Source: Cellvibrio mixtus subsp. mixtus J3-8
Lineage (GTDB): Bacteria; Pseudomonadota; Gammaproteobacteria; Pseudomonadales; Cellvibrionaceae
Assembly: GCF_000766945.1 (NCBI RefSeq)
Contig: NZ_ALBT01000058.1
Location: 1 to 64,000 of the forward strand
Reading direction: 5' to 3'
Length of the DNA stretch: 64,000 nt
The first letter of the stretch is position 1, and the number at the start of each line of letters is the position of its first letter. Of this stretch, positions 39,334 to 49,900 are shown piece after piece. The notes below the pieces were generated by a model. That model worked only from the letters and a program-made list of their open reading frames with translations. It was not told the origin of the DNA and searched no databases. Made by a program: the position numbers and the translations under genes.

Positions 39334-42129
39334 ATGAGAAAACCCACGTTCAACCACATGCTCGCTCTGGCTACCACTATGGCAATGGTCGCTGGTTCAC
39401 AAGGTGTTTACGCGCAAGGTGCCGACGAACAAGTTGAAGAAGTCACAGTGACCGGCTTTCGTGCCAGTTTGCAAAATTCTATTGCAACCAAGCAGGCATC
39501 GCCTTCTGTTGTTGAAGCATTGACCGCTGAAGACATCGGTAAATTACCCGATACCAGTATTGCCGAATCTCTGGCCCGTTTGCCCGGCTTGACCGGTGAA
39601 CGTCGCGATGGACGCACCAGTGGCATTTCAGTGCGCGGCTTTAATGAAAACTATGTAGCGACTACATTAAACGGCCGTGAAATTTTAGGCATCGGCGATA
39701 ACCGCGGTGTTGAATACGATTTGTATCCTTCTGAAATTTTATCGGGCGCTGTTGTTTATAAAACGCCGGACGCCAGCAAAGTGCACCAGGGCCTCGGTGG
39801 TATTGTTGATTTGCAAACCATTCGCCCGCTCGAACGTGATCGCATCGTAACCCTGAATGCGAACTACGAATTTAACGAATTATCGTCAGCGAACCCGGAT
39901 TATGATGACACCGGTCATCGCCTGGCATTTATTTATTCCGACAAATTTGCGGATGACACCGTAGGCGTTGCGTTATCTATCGCCACCATGGAATCACCCA
40001 GCCAGGAAGAACAATTCCGTGGATGGGGTTATGCCGATCTCGATAACGAAGGTCCCGGTGAGGTGGTTGCATTGGGTGGGCATGATTCGTTTGTACGCTC
40101 AGCATTAATGGAGCGCGATACATACGCCGGTGTTGTGCAATTTGCACCCAATGATCAATGGACTTTTGCACTGGATGCGCTCTATATCGATTTCACTGAC
40201 TCCAAAGTATTTCGCGGTATGGAAGAGGGAACCGTGTGGGGCGGCGGTGTAACCAACGTGCATTCTGTCATTGAAAATAATTTGGTTACTGCTGGTGAGT
40301 GGAGCGGTTTCCATAGCGTTATTCGCAACGACGGTGAAGTGAAAGAAGGTGAACTCACCACATTCGGTTTCAATGCAGAATATTTAATTAACGATGACTG
40401 GTCGTTAACACTGGATGTATCCAGCGGTGAATCATCAAAAGATTTATTAAATATCGAAAGCTATTCCGGTGTTGGTCGTGCTGGCACTGCAACTCAAGGT
40501 GCACCGGCAGCGCGCTCTTACGTATTAACATCCAAGGGCGCAATATTTGGCCCGCATTCAACATTAACAACGCCGGATTATTCTAATCCTGCAAATATTC
40601 GCCTGGCTGGCCCACAAGCATGGGGCGGTGCAATTGCGCCGTTGGTTGGCGGACAAAATAATGCGCAAGATGGTTTTGTAAATAACCCGTATTTCGAAGA
40701 GAAACTGGATGCTGTGCGTTTGCAAGCAGAAGGTGATGTTGAATTTTCGATAATTAACGGCGTTGAATTCGGTATTAATTATTCTGATCGCACCAAATCC
40801 AAAGTTAACTACGGTGCATTCCTCACCGCTCCCGGTTTTTATGCGGCTGATGGTGTGACCATTGCCAATGGCGATGTCGCAGTACCGGACGAATATATTG
40901 TCGGAACTGCTGATTTAAGTTTCCTTGGCCTTGGCAGCATTCTGGCGTATGACGGCATTGGTATTTATAAAGATGGTTTGTATCGTTCCATTGATGCAAC
41001 TACTACCGAGCCGAATCGCAAAGGCGATACTTACGAAGTAACTGAAAAAGTAACTACTGCATACGGTTTGGCAAAATTTGAAACCGGCATCCTTACCGGT
41101 AATATCGGTTTGCAAGTGGTTTCTTCTGATCAATCGGGAACAGGTTTTGATGCATACACCGGCGCGGATACTTTCGTAGCGGCAATTCCGGTGTCCGATA
41201 GCGACAAATACACAAAGTTGTTGCCATCCTTGAATATGAATTTCCAATTGACGGATGAACAAATCCTGCGCTTTGCCGCATCAAAAACCGCATCGCGTGC
41301 ACGCATGGATGCAATGCGTCCTAACAGCGTAATTGGTTTCAGTTTTGATACCGCTCGTCGCAGCAGTTCCGATCCGCAATTCAGTGCATGGGATGCATCG
41401 GAAGGTAATACGCATTTAAAACCTATCGAAGCAATTCAGTCAGACCTTTCTTACGAATATTATTTTGCTGATGATGGTTTTGTGTCATTGACTTATTTCT
41501 ATAAAGACCTGCAAAACTGGCATTTGTCTGAAAGTGTTGTTACGGATTTCACATCCTGGATTATTCCCGGTTATCACGATGCGGGAATTCCCGAACTGGT
41601 TTCCACCAGCGGTTTAACCACCAGAACGTTTGAAGCGGGCAGTGGTTATGTTGCCGGTAATGAAGTGCAAGTCAGTTTGCCGTTCCATGTATTTAGCGAT
41701 GCGCTGGATGGTTTCGGTATTCTCACCAGCGCCACCTTCCTGGATGGTGAAATTGATTATGACGGTGAAAAACAGCGTATTCCCGGTCTTTCAAAAGAAT
41801 CCTACCAATTGACGGTGTATTTTGAAAAAGGTGGTTTTGAATTCCGTGTTAGCGGTCGCAAGCGTGATGCTTACCTGAGTGAAGAGCGCGGCGTTAGCTT
41901 AAGCCTGGTGCCGGCAGTGGATCAGGGTGGTGAGTTGTGGGATGCACAAATCGGTTACGATTTCAGTGAGTCAGGTATTAAGTCACTGGATGGTTTGACG
42001 TTGACATTGCAAGCGCAAAACCTGACCGATGAAGAAACCATTACTACCCAGGAAACTGATTCACGTCAAATTAATCGTTACCAGCATTTCGGTGCTAACT
42101 ATTTGTTGGGCGTGAATTACAAGTTCTAA
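39334..42129 (+). CDS. TonB-dependent receptor (starch locus, first)
   Basis: 931 residues. The signal peptide ends near GVYA. A TonB box (EEVTVTG) follows, then a plug domain with AEDIGKLPDTSIAESLARLP and ISVRGFNENYVATTLNGRE, and a 22-strand barrel ending in an aromatic residue (LLGVNYKF). This is the TonB-receptor subfamily common in Xanthomonas, Caulobacter and Cellvibrio for plant glycans. Context points to maltodextrin import across the outer membrane. Followed by a strong terminator. Confidence 0.9.
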   Translation: MRKPTFNHMLALATTMAMVAGSQGVYAQGADEQVEEVTVTGFRASLQNSIATKQASPSVVEALTAEDIGKLPDTSIAESLARLPGLTGERRDGRTSGISVRGFNENYVATTLNGREILGIGDNRGVEYDLYPSEILSGAVVYKTPDASKVHQGLGGIVDLQTIRPLERDRIVTLNANYEFNELSSANPDYDDTGHRLAFIYSDKFADDTVGVALSIATMESPSQEEQFRGWGYADLDNEGPGEVVALGGHDSFVRSALMERDTYAGVVQFAPNDQWTFALDALYIDFTDSKVFRGMEEGTVWGGGVTNVHSVIENNLVTAGEWSGFHSVIRNDGEVKEGELTTFGFNAEYLINDDWSLTLDVSSGESSKDLLNIESYSGVGRAGTATQGAPAARSYVLTSKGAIFGPHSTLTTPDYSNPANIRLAGPQAWGGAIAPLVGGQNNAQDGFVNNPYFEEKLDAVRLQAEGDVEFSIINGVEFGINYSDRTKSKVNYGAFLTAPGFYAADGVTIANGDVAVPDEYIVGTADLSFLGLGSILAYDGIGIYKDGLYRSIDATTTEPNRKGDTYEVTEKVTTAYGLAKFETGILTGNIGLQVVSSDQSGTGFDAYTGADTFVAAIPVSDSDKYTKLLPSLNMNFQLTDEQILRFAASKTASRARMDAMRPNSVIGFSFDTARRSSSDPQFSAWDASEGNTHLKPIEAIQSDLSYEYYFADDGFVSLTYFYKDLQNWHLSESVVTDFTSWIIPGYHDAGIPELVSTSGLTTRTFEAGSGYVAGNEVQVSLPFHVFSDALDGFGILTSATFLDGEIDYDGEKQRIPGLSKESYQLTVYFEKGGFEFRVSGRKRDAYLSEERGVSLSLVPAVDQGGELWDAQIGYDFSESGIKSLDGLTLTLQAQNLTDEETITTQETDSRQINRYQHFGANYLLGVNYKF

Positions 42130-42170
42130 TTAAATGCCAAGCCTGAGTCAGGCCATGGTGTAGATGCATC

Positions 42171-42206
42171 AAAACCTGCCAGTGAATGCTGGCAGGTTTT
42201 TTTTTT
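42171..42206 (+). terminator. Strong intrinsic terminator after the first receptor gene
   Basis: A perfect 12-bp stem (42171-42182 with 42189-42200), a 6-nt loop and a T-run that extends through 42206. Confidence 0.92.
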
Positions 42207-42285
42207 AAGATTTATCTCGCTGTTGATTGGCTACAATAAATCCACCTTAAATTTTTTATTGCACAACGATAACAACAGGTTTCCT

Positions 42286-44151
42286 ATGAAAAAAATTATC
42301 CTCCTGCGATGGTTGCTGGTATTCAATTTTGCCGCATTATTGCCGCTGTGTGCGAACGCCGAACCCTACAAAATCCAGCATCTGGAACCTGCTAACTGGT
42401 GGGTGGGAATGAAGTACGATCAAGTTGAATTGATGGTACATGGAGAGAATATTGGATCAACGCTGCCAGCAATTGATTATCCGGGCGTAACTATTGTCCA
42501 CAGTGAAAAAGCAGATAACCCTAATTACTTATTTGTCACTATTGATATTGCAGGAACAGCGAGGCCGGGAAAATTTCCAATTCGTTTTTTGCTGGATGGA
42601 CAAGAAAAAAGTAGCGCAACTTATACGTTGTTCGCACGTGAAAAAAAATCTGCCGAACGCATTGGTTTTAGTTCACGTGATGCTATTTATTTGATTACAC
42701 CGGATCGCTTTGCCGATGGCAATTCGGCTAACGATGCCTTGCCGGGTTTTACGGAACAACCTGATCGTAAATTTAAAGGCGGTCGCCACGGCGGTGATAT
42801 TGCGGGTATGACGCAACATCTGGATTACATCGCGACAATGGGGTTCACGCAAATCTGGCCAAATCCATTAACGGAAAATAACCAGCCTGAATATTCCTAT
42901 CATGGATACGCCGCGACCAATTTATATTTAATCGATGCGCGCTATGGCACTAATGACGATTTTAAAAAATTTGTGCGCAAGGCAAAACAAAAAGGCATGG
43001 GGGTTATCCAGGATATAGTGCTCAATCATATCGGTTCCAAACATTGGTGGATGGCGGACATGCCGGAAAAAGACTGGTTGAATTTTCCGGATAAATATAC
43101 GGAAACCTCACATCGTCGCACTACTATTCAAGACCCTTATGCCGCGCCGGATGATAAAGCATTATTTACCGGCGGCTGGTTTGTCACCACCATGCCAGAT
43201 TTAAATCAAAACAATCCGCACCTGGCGACTTATCTTATTCAAAACACATTGTGGTGGATTGAATACGCCGGCTTAAGTGGTGTGCGCGAAGACACTTACG
43301 GTTATGCGGATGCTGAGTTCTTGTCACGTTGGGCAAAAATAGTGATGGAGGAATATCCAAATTTTAATATGGTCGGCGAAGAGTGGAGTAGTAATCCGGC
43401 GATTATTGCCCACTGGCAAAAAGGCAAGCAAAATCCGAGCGGCCATGTTCCGCATATACCCAGCATGATGGATTTTCCAATTCACGATGCATTGCGCCTG
43501 GCGTTAAGCGAAGAAGAAAGTTGGGGCATGGGTGTGATTCGTTTGTATGAAACCCTGGCCAATGATTTTATTTATCCCGATCCGTTTAATCTGGTGATAT
43601 TTCCTGAGAATCACGATACTGCGCGTATTTATTCAATCCTGGATGAAGATCTGGATCTGTTCAAAATGGCAATGGTTTATTTAGCAACCATGCGTGGGAT
43701 CCCGCAATTTTATTACGGCTCGGAAGTGTTACTAACGAGCCCTAAAGAGCGCGATGACGGTGCCGTGCGCGCCGATATGCCCGGTGGTTGGAAGGGGGAT
43801 AGTAAAAATGCATTCACTGGAAAAGGCCTGACTGCAAAAGAAAAAGACGCGCAGCAATTTATAAAACAATTATTTAACTGGCGCAAAGAATCCACGGTGA
43901 TCCACTCAGGAAAATTACAACACTTTGCTCCGGTTGATGGAGTCTACGTTTATTTCCGTTATCTCGATAATAAAACCGTGATGGTCGTGCTCAACAAAAA
44001 CACGCAGGAAAAAACCTTGGCGTTATCGCGCTTTAATTCTTTTTTGAAAGATAAAACCGGCGCGCAAAACGTATTGGCCAATAAGAAAATTGTGTTGGGT
44101 GAATCACTGGTGTTGCCAGCCAAATCATCATTGGTGCTTGAACTGGAATAG
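42286..44151 (+). CDS. GH13 cyclomaltodextrinase/neopullulanase-like, periplasmic
   Basis: 621 residues from ATG 42286. A signal peptide ends near LCANA. The N-terminal immunoglobulin-like domain (HLEPANWWVGMKYDQVELMV) is typical of cyclomaltodextrinase/SusA-type enzymes. The GH13 barrel has QDIVLNHIG, Asp336 in GVREDTYGY, acid Glu365 in MVGEEW and Asp444 in PENHDT. The residue before the nucleophile is Glu335, where SusA-like enzymes generally have Val. It would act on maltodextrins or pullulan in the periplasm. No ATACGTAT site precedes it, and a strong terminator lies upstream, so it needs its own promoter or read-through. Confidence 0.85.
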   Translation: MKKIILLRWLLVFNFAALLPLCANAEPYKIQHLEPANWWVGMKYDQVELMVHGENIGSTLPAIDYPGVTIVHSEKADNPNYLFVTIDIAGTARPGKFPIRFLLDGQEKSSATYTLFAREKKSAERIGFSSRDAIYLITPDRFADGNSANDALPGFTEQPDRKFKGGRHGGDIAGMTQHLDYIATMGFTQIWPNPLTENNQPEYSYHGYAATNLYLIDARYGTNDDFKKFVRKAKQKGMGVIQDIVLNHIGSKHWWMADMPEKDWLNFPDKYTETSHRRTTIQDPYAAPDDKALFTGGWFVTTMPDLNQNNPHLATYLIQNTLWWIEYAGLSGVREDTYGYADAEFLSRWAKIVMEEYPNFNMVGEEWSSNPAIIAHWQKGKQNPSGHVPHIPSMMDFPIHDALRLALSEEESWGMGVIRLYETLANDFIYPDPFNLVIFPENHDTARIYSILDEDLDLFKMAMVYLATMRGIPQFYYGSEVLLTSPKERDDGAVRADMPGGWKGDSKNAFTGKGLTAKEKDAQQFIKQLFNWRKESTVIHSGKLQHFAPVDGVYVYFRYLDNKTVMVVLNKNTQEKTLALSRFNSFLKDKTGAQNVLANKKIVLGESLVLPAKSSLVLELE

Positions 44152-44299
44152 CGGGTGATATTTTTTGTTATTCTCGCTTCCCTGCTCTTTAAGGGAGTGT
44201 GGCGAAAAATGAATTCAATTGCTACTTAATTGTCCAACATCATTGCCGTAGCTGTTCGCTGATATACATCATGACAGCTATGGTGGTCTGGAAAAATAT

Positions 44300-46207
44300 A
44301 TGAAAACAAAAATACTTATTAGCGCTATGGTGTTGGCATTGTCCGCTTGCTCCTCGACTACAGATCAAACAGCACCATCAGCCCAGGCAACATCGGCCCA
44401 TAATCCATCAATCAATAAGGAGGCGGTGATGCAGGGTAAACCTGTCGTGTACCAGATTTTCACGCGTCTTTATGGCAATAAAAACACCACCAATAAACCC
44501 TGGGGCACTATTGAGGAAAATGGTGTCGGGAAATTTAATGATATTGATGAGGCTGCACTCAAATCGATTAAAGAATTAGGCACAACCCATGTGTGGTATA
44601 CCGGTGTGCCGCATCACGCGGTGATTCGCGATTACACGGCTTACGGTATTACCAATGACGACCCCGATGTCGTGAAGGGCCGCGCCGGTTCGCCGTATGC
44701 GGTTAAAGATTATTACAATGTGAATCCTGATTTAGCGGTTGATCCCGCACAGCGCCTGCAAGAATTTGAAGCATTAATTGCACGCACCCATGCACAGGGC
44801 ATGAAGGTAATTATCGATATAGTTCCCAACCATGTTGCGCGTTCTTATCATTCACTCAGCAAACCGGCCGGTGTCGATGATTTTGGTGCGCGCGATAATA
44901 CCCATGTTGAATATGCGCGCGATAATAATTTTTATTATGTGGTGAACCAGCCTTTCAAGGTGCCAGAGCCGCAGCATCATTATCGCCCGTTGGGTGGTGA
45001 GCCGCATTTTCTAAGTGACGGACAATTTTATGAAGTTCCTGCCAAATGGACTGGGAATGGTTCCCGGTTGGCGCAACCGAAATTTGATGATTGGTATGAG
45101 ACCGTAAAAATTAATTACGGTGTCAGTGCCGATGGCTATAAAGATTTTCCACTGCTGCCGGCAGAGTATGCATACAAAGATGTGCGTGAGCATGCAGAGT
45201 TCTGGCGAGGGAAATCGGTACCGGATTCATGGATTAAATTCCGCCAGATTGTCGAATATTGGTTGGATAAACATGTCGATGGTTTCCGTTTTGATATGGC
45301 AGAAATGGTCCCGGTTGAATTCTGGAGTTACTTGAATTCTGCAATCAAACAAAAAAATCCTGATGCATTTTTATTGGCGGAAGTTTATAACCCGGCGGAG
45401 TATCGTAATTATTTGCGCTTGGGAAAAATGGATTATCTCTACGATAAAGTAGAAATGTACGATAGTTTGAAAGCGATCATCCAGAATCGCGCACCAACGG
45501 ATGTGATTGCGCAAGTGCAAAGCGGTATGGCAGATATTGAATCCCATATGCTGCATTTCCTGGAGAATCACGATGAGCAACGTATTGTCAGCCCTGAATT
45601 TGCAGGCGATGCACAAAAAGCCAAGCCGGCAATGGTGGTGTCTGCATTAATCAGTCGTTCGCCAACCATGCTGTATTTTGGACAGGAGGTGGGTGAAGCA
45701 GGTGCTTTAGCATCTGGTTTTGGTAGTCCGTCGCGCACGACAATTTTCGATTACGCCGGTGTACCTGCACACCAACGTTTTATGAACGGTGGAAAATTTG
45801 ATGGTGGGCAATCAACCGCTGCTGAAAAAGACTTGCGGGAATTTTATCGCCAGTTGCTAAACCTTTCTGCTCGTGAGTCGGGTTTTAGTGGCGAATATCG
45901 CGAATTACACAGTCTGAATCGCTACGCGGGCGGCGGCTATGATGGAAAAGTTTTTGCCTTTGCGCGGTGGAATTCCCATCAACAATGGTTGGTGGTCAGT
46001 AATTTCAGTGCGACTGAGGTGCGCGAATTCAATTTGCAATTGACGCCTGATCTGGTGGAGCAATGGCAGCTTACAAAGCCTGAATACGAATTGCAGTCGA
46101 GGCTCGGCGAAAACAGAACATTGCTACTGCACGTTCACGATAAAAGTGCCAGCGTTACTATCAAGCTGGCGCCGTTGGAATCGTTGGTTTTGCAGTTAAA
46201 AAATTAA
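44300..46207 (+). CDS. GH13 alpha-amylase-like lipoprotein
   Basis: 635 residues. The lipoprotein signal is MKTKILISAMVLALSAC with lipobox LSAC. The GH13 barrel starts at about residue 47 (KPVVYQIFTRLYGNK). Catalytic regions: IDIVPNHVAR, GFRFDMAEM (Asp332), LLAEVYN (Glu361) and LENHDEQR (Asp425). The C-terminal beta domain runs to ESLVLQLKN. A 148-bp gap without obvious promoter separates it from the preceding GH13 gene. It probably hydrolyses maltooligosaccharides at the envelope; exact specificity cannot be read from sequence. Confidence 0.85.
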   Translation: MKTKILISAMVLALSACSSTTDQTAPSAQATSAHNPSINKEAVMQGKPVVYQIFTRLYGNKNTTNKPWGTIEENGVGKFNDIDEAALKSIKELGTTHVWYTGVPHHAVIRDYTAYGITNDDPDVVKGRAGSPYAVKDYYNVNPDLAVDPAQRLQEFEALIARTHAQGMKVIIDIVPNHVARSYHSLSKPAGVDDFGARDNTHVEYARDNNFYYVVNQPFKVPEPQHHYRPLGGEPHFLSDGQFYEVPAKWTGNGSRLAQPKFDDWYETVKINYGVSADGYKDFPLLPAEYAYKDVREHAEFWRGKSVPDSWIKFRQIVEYWLDKHVDGFRFDMAEMVPVEFWSYLNSAIKQKNPDAFLLAEVYNPAEYRNYLRLGKMDYLYDKVEMYDSLKAIIQNRAPTDVIAQVQSGMADIESHMLHFLENHDEQRIVSPEFAGDAQKAKPAMVVSALISRSPTMLYFGQEVGEAGALASGFGSPSRTTIFDYAGVPAHQRFMNGGKFDGGQSTAAEKDLREFYRQLLNLSARESGFSGEYRELHSLNRYAGGGYDGKVFAFARWNSHQQWLVVSNFSATEVREFNLQLTPDLVEQWQLTKPEYELQSRLGENRTLLLHVHDKSASVTIKLAPLESLVLQLKN

Positions 46208-46253
46208 TAATTTTAAAGTATGTAGTTGATTACTATGTAGTGAGTTGGTAACA

Positions 46254-46306
46254 AAATCCGGCTGGTATTCTGCGTGAATAAAATGGTAGCTGTACCGGGA
46301 TTTTTT
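46254..46306 (+). terminator. Weak candidate terminator after the amylase lipoprotein gene
   Basis: AATCCGG pairs imperfectly with CCGGGATT (bulged G), with an inner TATTC/GAATA hairpin, and TTTTTT follows. The remaining 46307-46570 is AT-rich intergenic sequence in which I see nothing further. Confidence 0.4.
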
Positions 46307-46573
46307 ATGTCATCAACTTACTATATTGATTTGCTAACACCGTATCGTTTTGCCACATCATTGATAAAAGGCATCCGCTCAGGATTAATCCGCTTAAAAA
46401 TATTTGTATAGATTTAGCCTAAGTCCCCTTAATGCCGGCCGGTAATCATTGAATATTAATTTCTTTGCCAATATTTTTTTATTAGCAATTAATCAAAGCA
46501 GAATAGTGGTTCTCTGCTAGCGCAGGGTTTATCTGCATTTATTTCTGCTGGTGTTACTTTTATTCTCCTTTTG

Positions 46574-46599
46574 CGCCTTTGCATACGTATGCAAAGGCG
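46574..46599. promoter_or_regulatory. ATACGTAT operator 7 in a 26-bp perfect palindrome
   Basis: The 14-bp TGCATACGTATGCA (46580-46593) is extended on both sides (CGCCTT and AAGGCG) so that 26 bases are perfectly self-complementary. Centre 41 bp upstream of operator 8. Confidence 0.75.
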
Positions 46600-46620
46600 T
46601 TGTTTTATCTGCCGGTTTTT

Positions 46621-46634
46621 TGCATACGTATGTA
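46621..46634. promoter_or_regulatory. ATACGTAT operator 8 (pullulanase proximal)
   Basis: TGCATACGTATGTA, ending 2 bp before the predicted -35 of the pullulanase gene. Confidence 0.75.
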
Positions 46635-46636
46635 GT

Positions 46637-46665
46637 TTGCGAATGGAAATTTGCAAACTTAGACT
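46637..46665 (+). promoter_or_regulatory. Predicted pullulanase promoter
   Basis: TTGCGA (46637-46642), a 17-bp spacer and TAGACT (46660-46665). It implies an unusually long leader of about 230 nt before the ATG at 46903. Confidence 0.45.
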
Positions 46666-46724
46666 AAGCTTTGAGCATTAATTTATTAATTCAATTGATT
46701 GATTTTGTAAAAAATCCTGTCTGC

Positions 46725-46754
46725 CATGCAGCATTTTTTAATGCATGTTTTTTT
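46725..46754 (+). terminator. Weak terminator-like hairpin in the pullulanase leader
   Basis: CATGCA (46725-46730) pairs with TGCATG (46742-46747); an alternative GCATT/AATGC pairing exists inside. T7 follows. AT-rich and weak, but correctly ordered for an attenuator. Confidence 0.35.
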
Positions 46755-46902
46755 GTGGCCCGGATGCAAATATTTGCGAGCGATAACTAAAAAAATGCTC
46801 ATTAAGATCAGAAATATATGAGCGCAACTTGTTAATGCAATGTTGCCGGCTACCTGTTCGTGTTTGATACCAATGTAAAAATAATATTGTGGGAGATAGC
46901 AA

Positions 46903-49900
46903 ATGAACCTTAACGCTCGAAATAAAATCAGGCGGCTAATGCAGGGAGTTCTCCCCCTGTTATTAGTCGTTTTTACGTTGACCGGTTGTGGCGGCGGTAG
47001 TGGTACTGATAATAAAAAAGTTGATTTGCCGACCTGTCGTGATCCGCAAGTGGTGCTGGATAACGGCACTTGTGGTGATCCTCGTCCTCCTTATGAATTA
47101 CCTGCTTGTCCTGAAGGGCAAGTGCGCGATGGTGAAAATTGTATCGTGCCGGATTTCCCGGCACCGGAAAGAAAACCGGGACCCAATGAAGTTGTGATTT
47201 ATGTAAATGTGGAAGGCACAGATGATGAGCGCTTCAGTGCGTTTGCCGGTTACAACCTGCATTTGTGGCAGGATTGCGGCGGTGGCTGGGGAAGTTCCGC
47301 AACGGACAGTACCGGCAAGTCCTACACCATTCCTACTACCTGGCCAGTTGGCCCGGGTATCAGCAGCAAAAATACCGGTGCAGCCGGCGAACGCCATGAC
47401 CCTTACTACGGTGCGTTCTTTGTAATTCCTGCCAGCGAATTAGGCACTTGCGGTAATTTCATTATCAAAACTCCCGGCGGCGCTGCGCAAACTGAAAACA
47501 TGCAAATCAGTATTAAACGCGGCGGTGGCGATTTTGATCGCATGGCCTGGGTGGTGATAAATACCAGCAACATGCGCAATAGCCGGTTGAGTGATATTCC
47601 GGTTTGCCTTACTGAAAAATGTACGCTTGAACGTCCGTTGGTAAATATTAGCGATGTGGAGGCGCATTGGATTAGCCCGCGTACTATTTTGTGGAATCGC
47701 GAATTTGCGGCGAATAAAAAAGTTGAACTTTATCGTTCAACTACCGGTGGTATCAGTGCAGCGCAAGATGGCAGTGTGCAAGGCGGCCAATTATTGGCAA
47801 CGCTAAATCCTGGTCGTCCGATGACTGAAGAAGAGCAGGCGCTGGTGCCGCACCTGGAGAGTTACCTCGCTTACGACTTACCGTCCAGTATTTCTATTGA
47901 CACGATTAAATCCGCGTTGAAAGACGAACTGATTATTCTCGGGCGTTACGATTCTGTTGAAAAAAATGATAAGGATGAAACGGTCACTATCGAACGCGGC
48001 CGCGCTACGCGAATCCAATTGCCCCATGTGTTGGATGCGCTCTACACCGCAGGTGCAAATGCCGATGCGGATGAAGCAAAACTCGGTGTGAATTACAGCG
48101 ATGGTGTAGGCGTTTCTGTGTGGGCTCCCACCGCACAAAATGTTGAACTGCGTATTTATTCCGGTGAACCTTTGCGTGTTGCCGATACAAAAACCATGCA
48201 GTGGGATGCGCATACCGGTATCTGGAGTTACAAAGGTTCGGCCGCGGAACTGGACCGCAAGTATTACCGTTTCCGCGTGACTGCTTATAATCCATTGGCG
48301 AAAAAAGTGCAGCGCCTGGAGGTGACTGATCCTTATTCGGTCTCGCTGTCGACTAACAGTCGCCATTCACAATTTGTGAACTTGAATGATGCGGATTTGA
48401 AACCGGCAGGCTGGGATAATCACGCCGTGCCTACGGTTGTTTCACCGGAAGCGGCAACAATTTATGAAGGCCATGTGCGCGATTTCAGTGTTAGTGATCA
48501 AAGCACGCCGGCGGCGTTCCGCGGTAAATATCTTGCATTTGCCCAAACCAATACGGCACCGGTTGAGCACTTGCGCAAACTGGTTGCATCAGGCCTTACT
48601 CATATTCATTTGCTACCGAGTAATGATATTTCTTCCGTCAACGAAGATGTCACGGCGCAAATAAACCTCGACAGTTATATTTTTGAGTTGTGTCAAAAAG
48701 TCGCGGACAAGGCCTCCGTGGAGGTATGCGATGGTTCTGTGAGTAACGGCGCCACTATTCGCAGTGTGTTGCAAGGGTTTGATCCACAATCCGCCAAAGC
48801 GCGTTCGCTGGCTGCGGCTATGGCGGATCTTGATGGTTTCAACTGGGGTTATGACCCGCAACATTTCAATGCGCCGGAAGGTAGCTACGCCACCAATCCG
48901 CAGGGCGCGGTGCGTGTAAAAGAAATGCGTGAAATGAACATGGCGTTGCATCAACTGGGTTTGCGTGTGGTGATGGATGTGGTGTATCCGCACACCGTTT
49001 CATCCGGTTTTGAGGCGGCTAATTCCGTGTTCGATAAAGTGGTTCCCGGGTATTACTATCGCACCAATCCCGCCACCGCCGAGCCGGAAAGAGGTACGGC
49101 TGCCGGACCGGATACCGCAACGGAACATCGCATGATGGGCAAATTCGTTGCTGACTCTGTGGTGCAGTGGGCGCAGCAATATAAAGTGGATGGCTTCCGT
49201 TTTGACCAATCCGGCTTTATGCCCAAATCCGTTTTGGTCGATGCTTATGAAGCCGTGCAAGCGGTGGATGCCGATAATTACTTCTACGCCGAAGCCTGGA
49301 CACCGGCGGGCGGCACCTCGGGGGATCGTATCGTCGAGCGCGCCGTGCAGGATGCGTTGGCAGGTACCGGTATTGGTACGTTCAATGATCGTATCCGCAA
49401 TCCCTTGCAACGTTTGGCGTTGATCCGTGGTGAAAATGTAGATGCGGTGCGCGCCGGCCTTGCGGGTAACCTCAGAAACTTCAAGCTCAAAACCCGATCC
49501 GGTGCGGTTGTTAATGCGGAAACTGTAGGTGCCTATAACCTCGATCCGCAAGAGGCCGTTAACTATGTGGATAAGCACGATAACGAAACCCTGTGGGACT
49601 GGATCCATCGCCCCGATGCGGTACCAGCGTCATTGGGAATTGCTGACCGTGTACGTATTAGTAGCCTGACCAGTTCTATTCCCTTGCTGAGCCAGGGCGT
49701 GCCGTTTATCCATATGGGCAACGACTTGCTGCGCTCCAAATCCATGTCGCCTAACAGCTACAACGCGGGCGATTGGTTTAATGCGGTGGATTTCACCAAA
49801 CAAACCAATAACTGGGCAGTCGGTTTGCCACCGGAATTGCGCGATGGTGTGACGGATCCTTATGTGCAAACCCTGTTTGCCAATCCGAATACCAAGCCAA

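Noticed and set aside
46731-46744. GCATT/AATGC hairpin as a separate element in the pulA leader
   Set aside because: It is the alternative inner pairing of the hairpin already listed at 46725-46754 and is too weak to stand alone.
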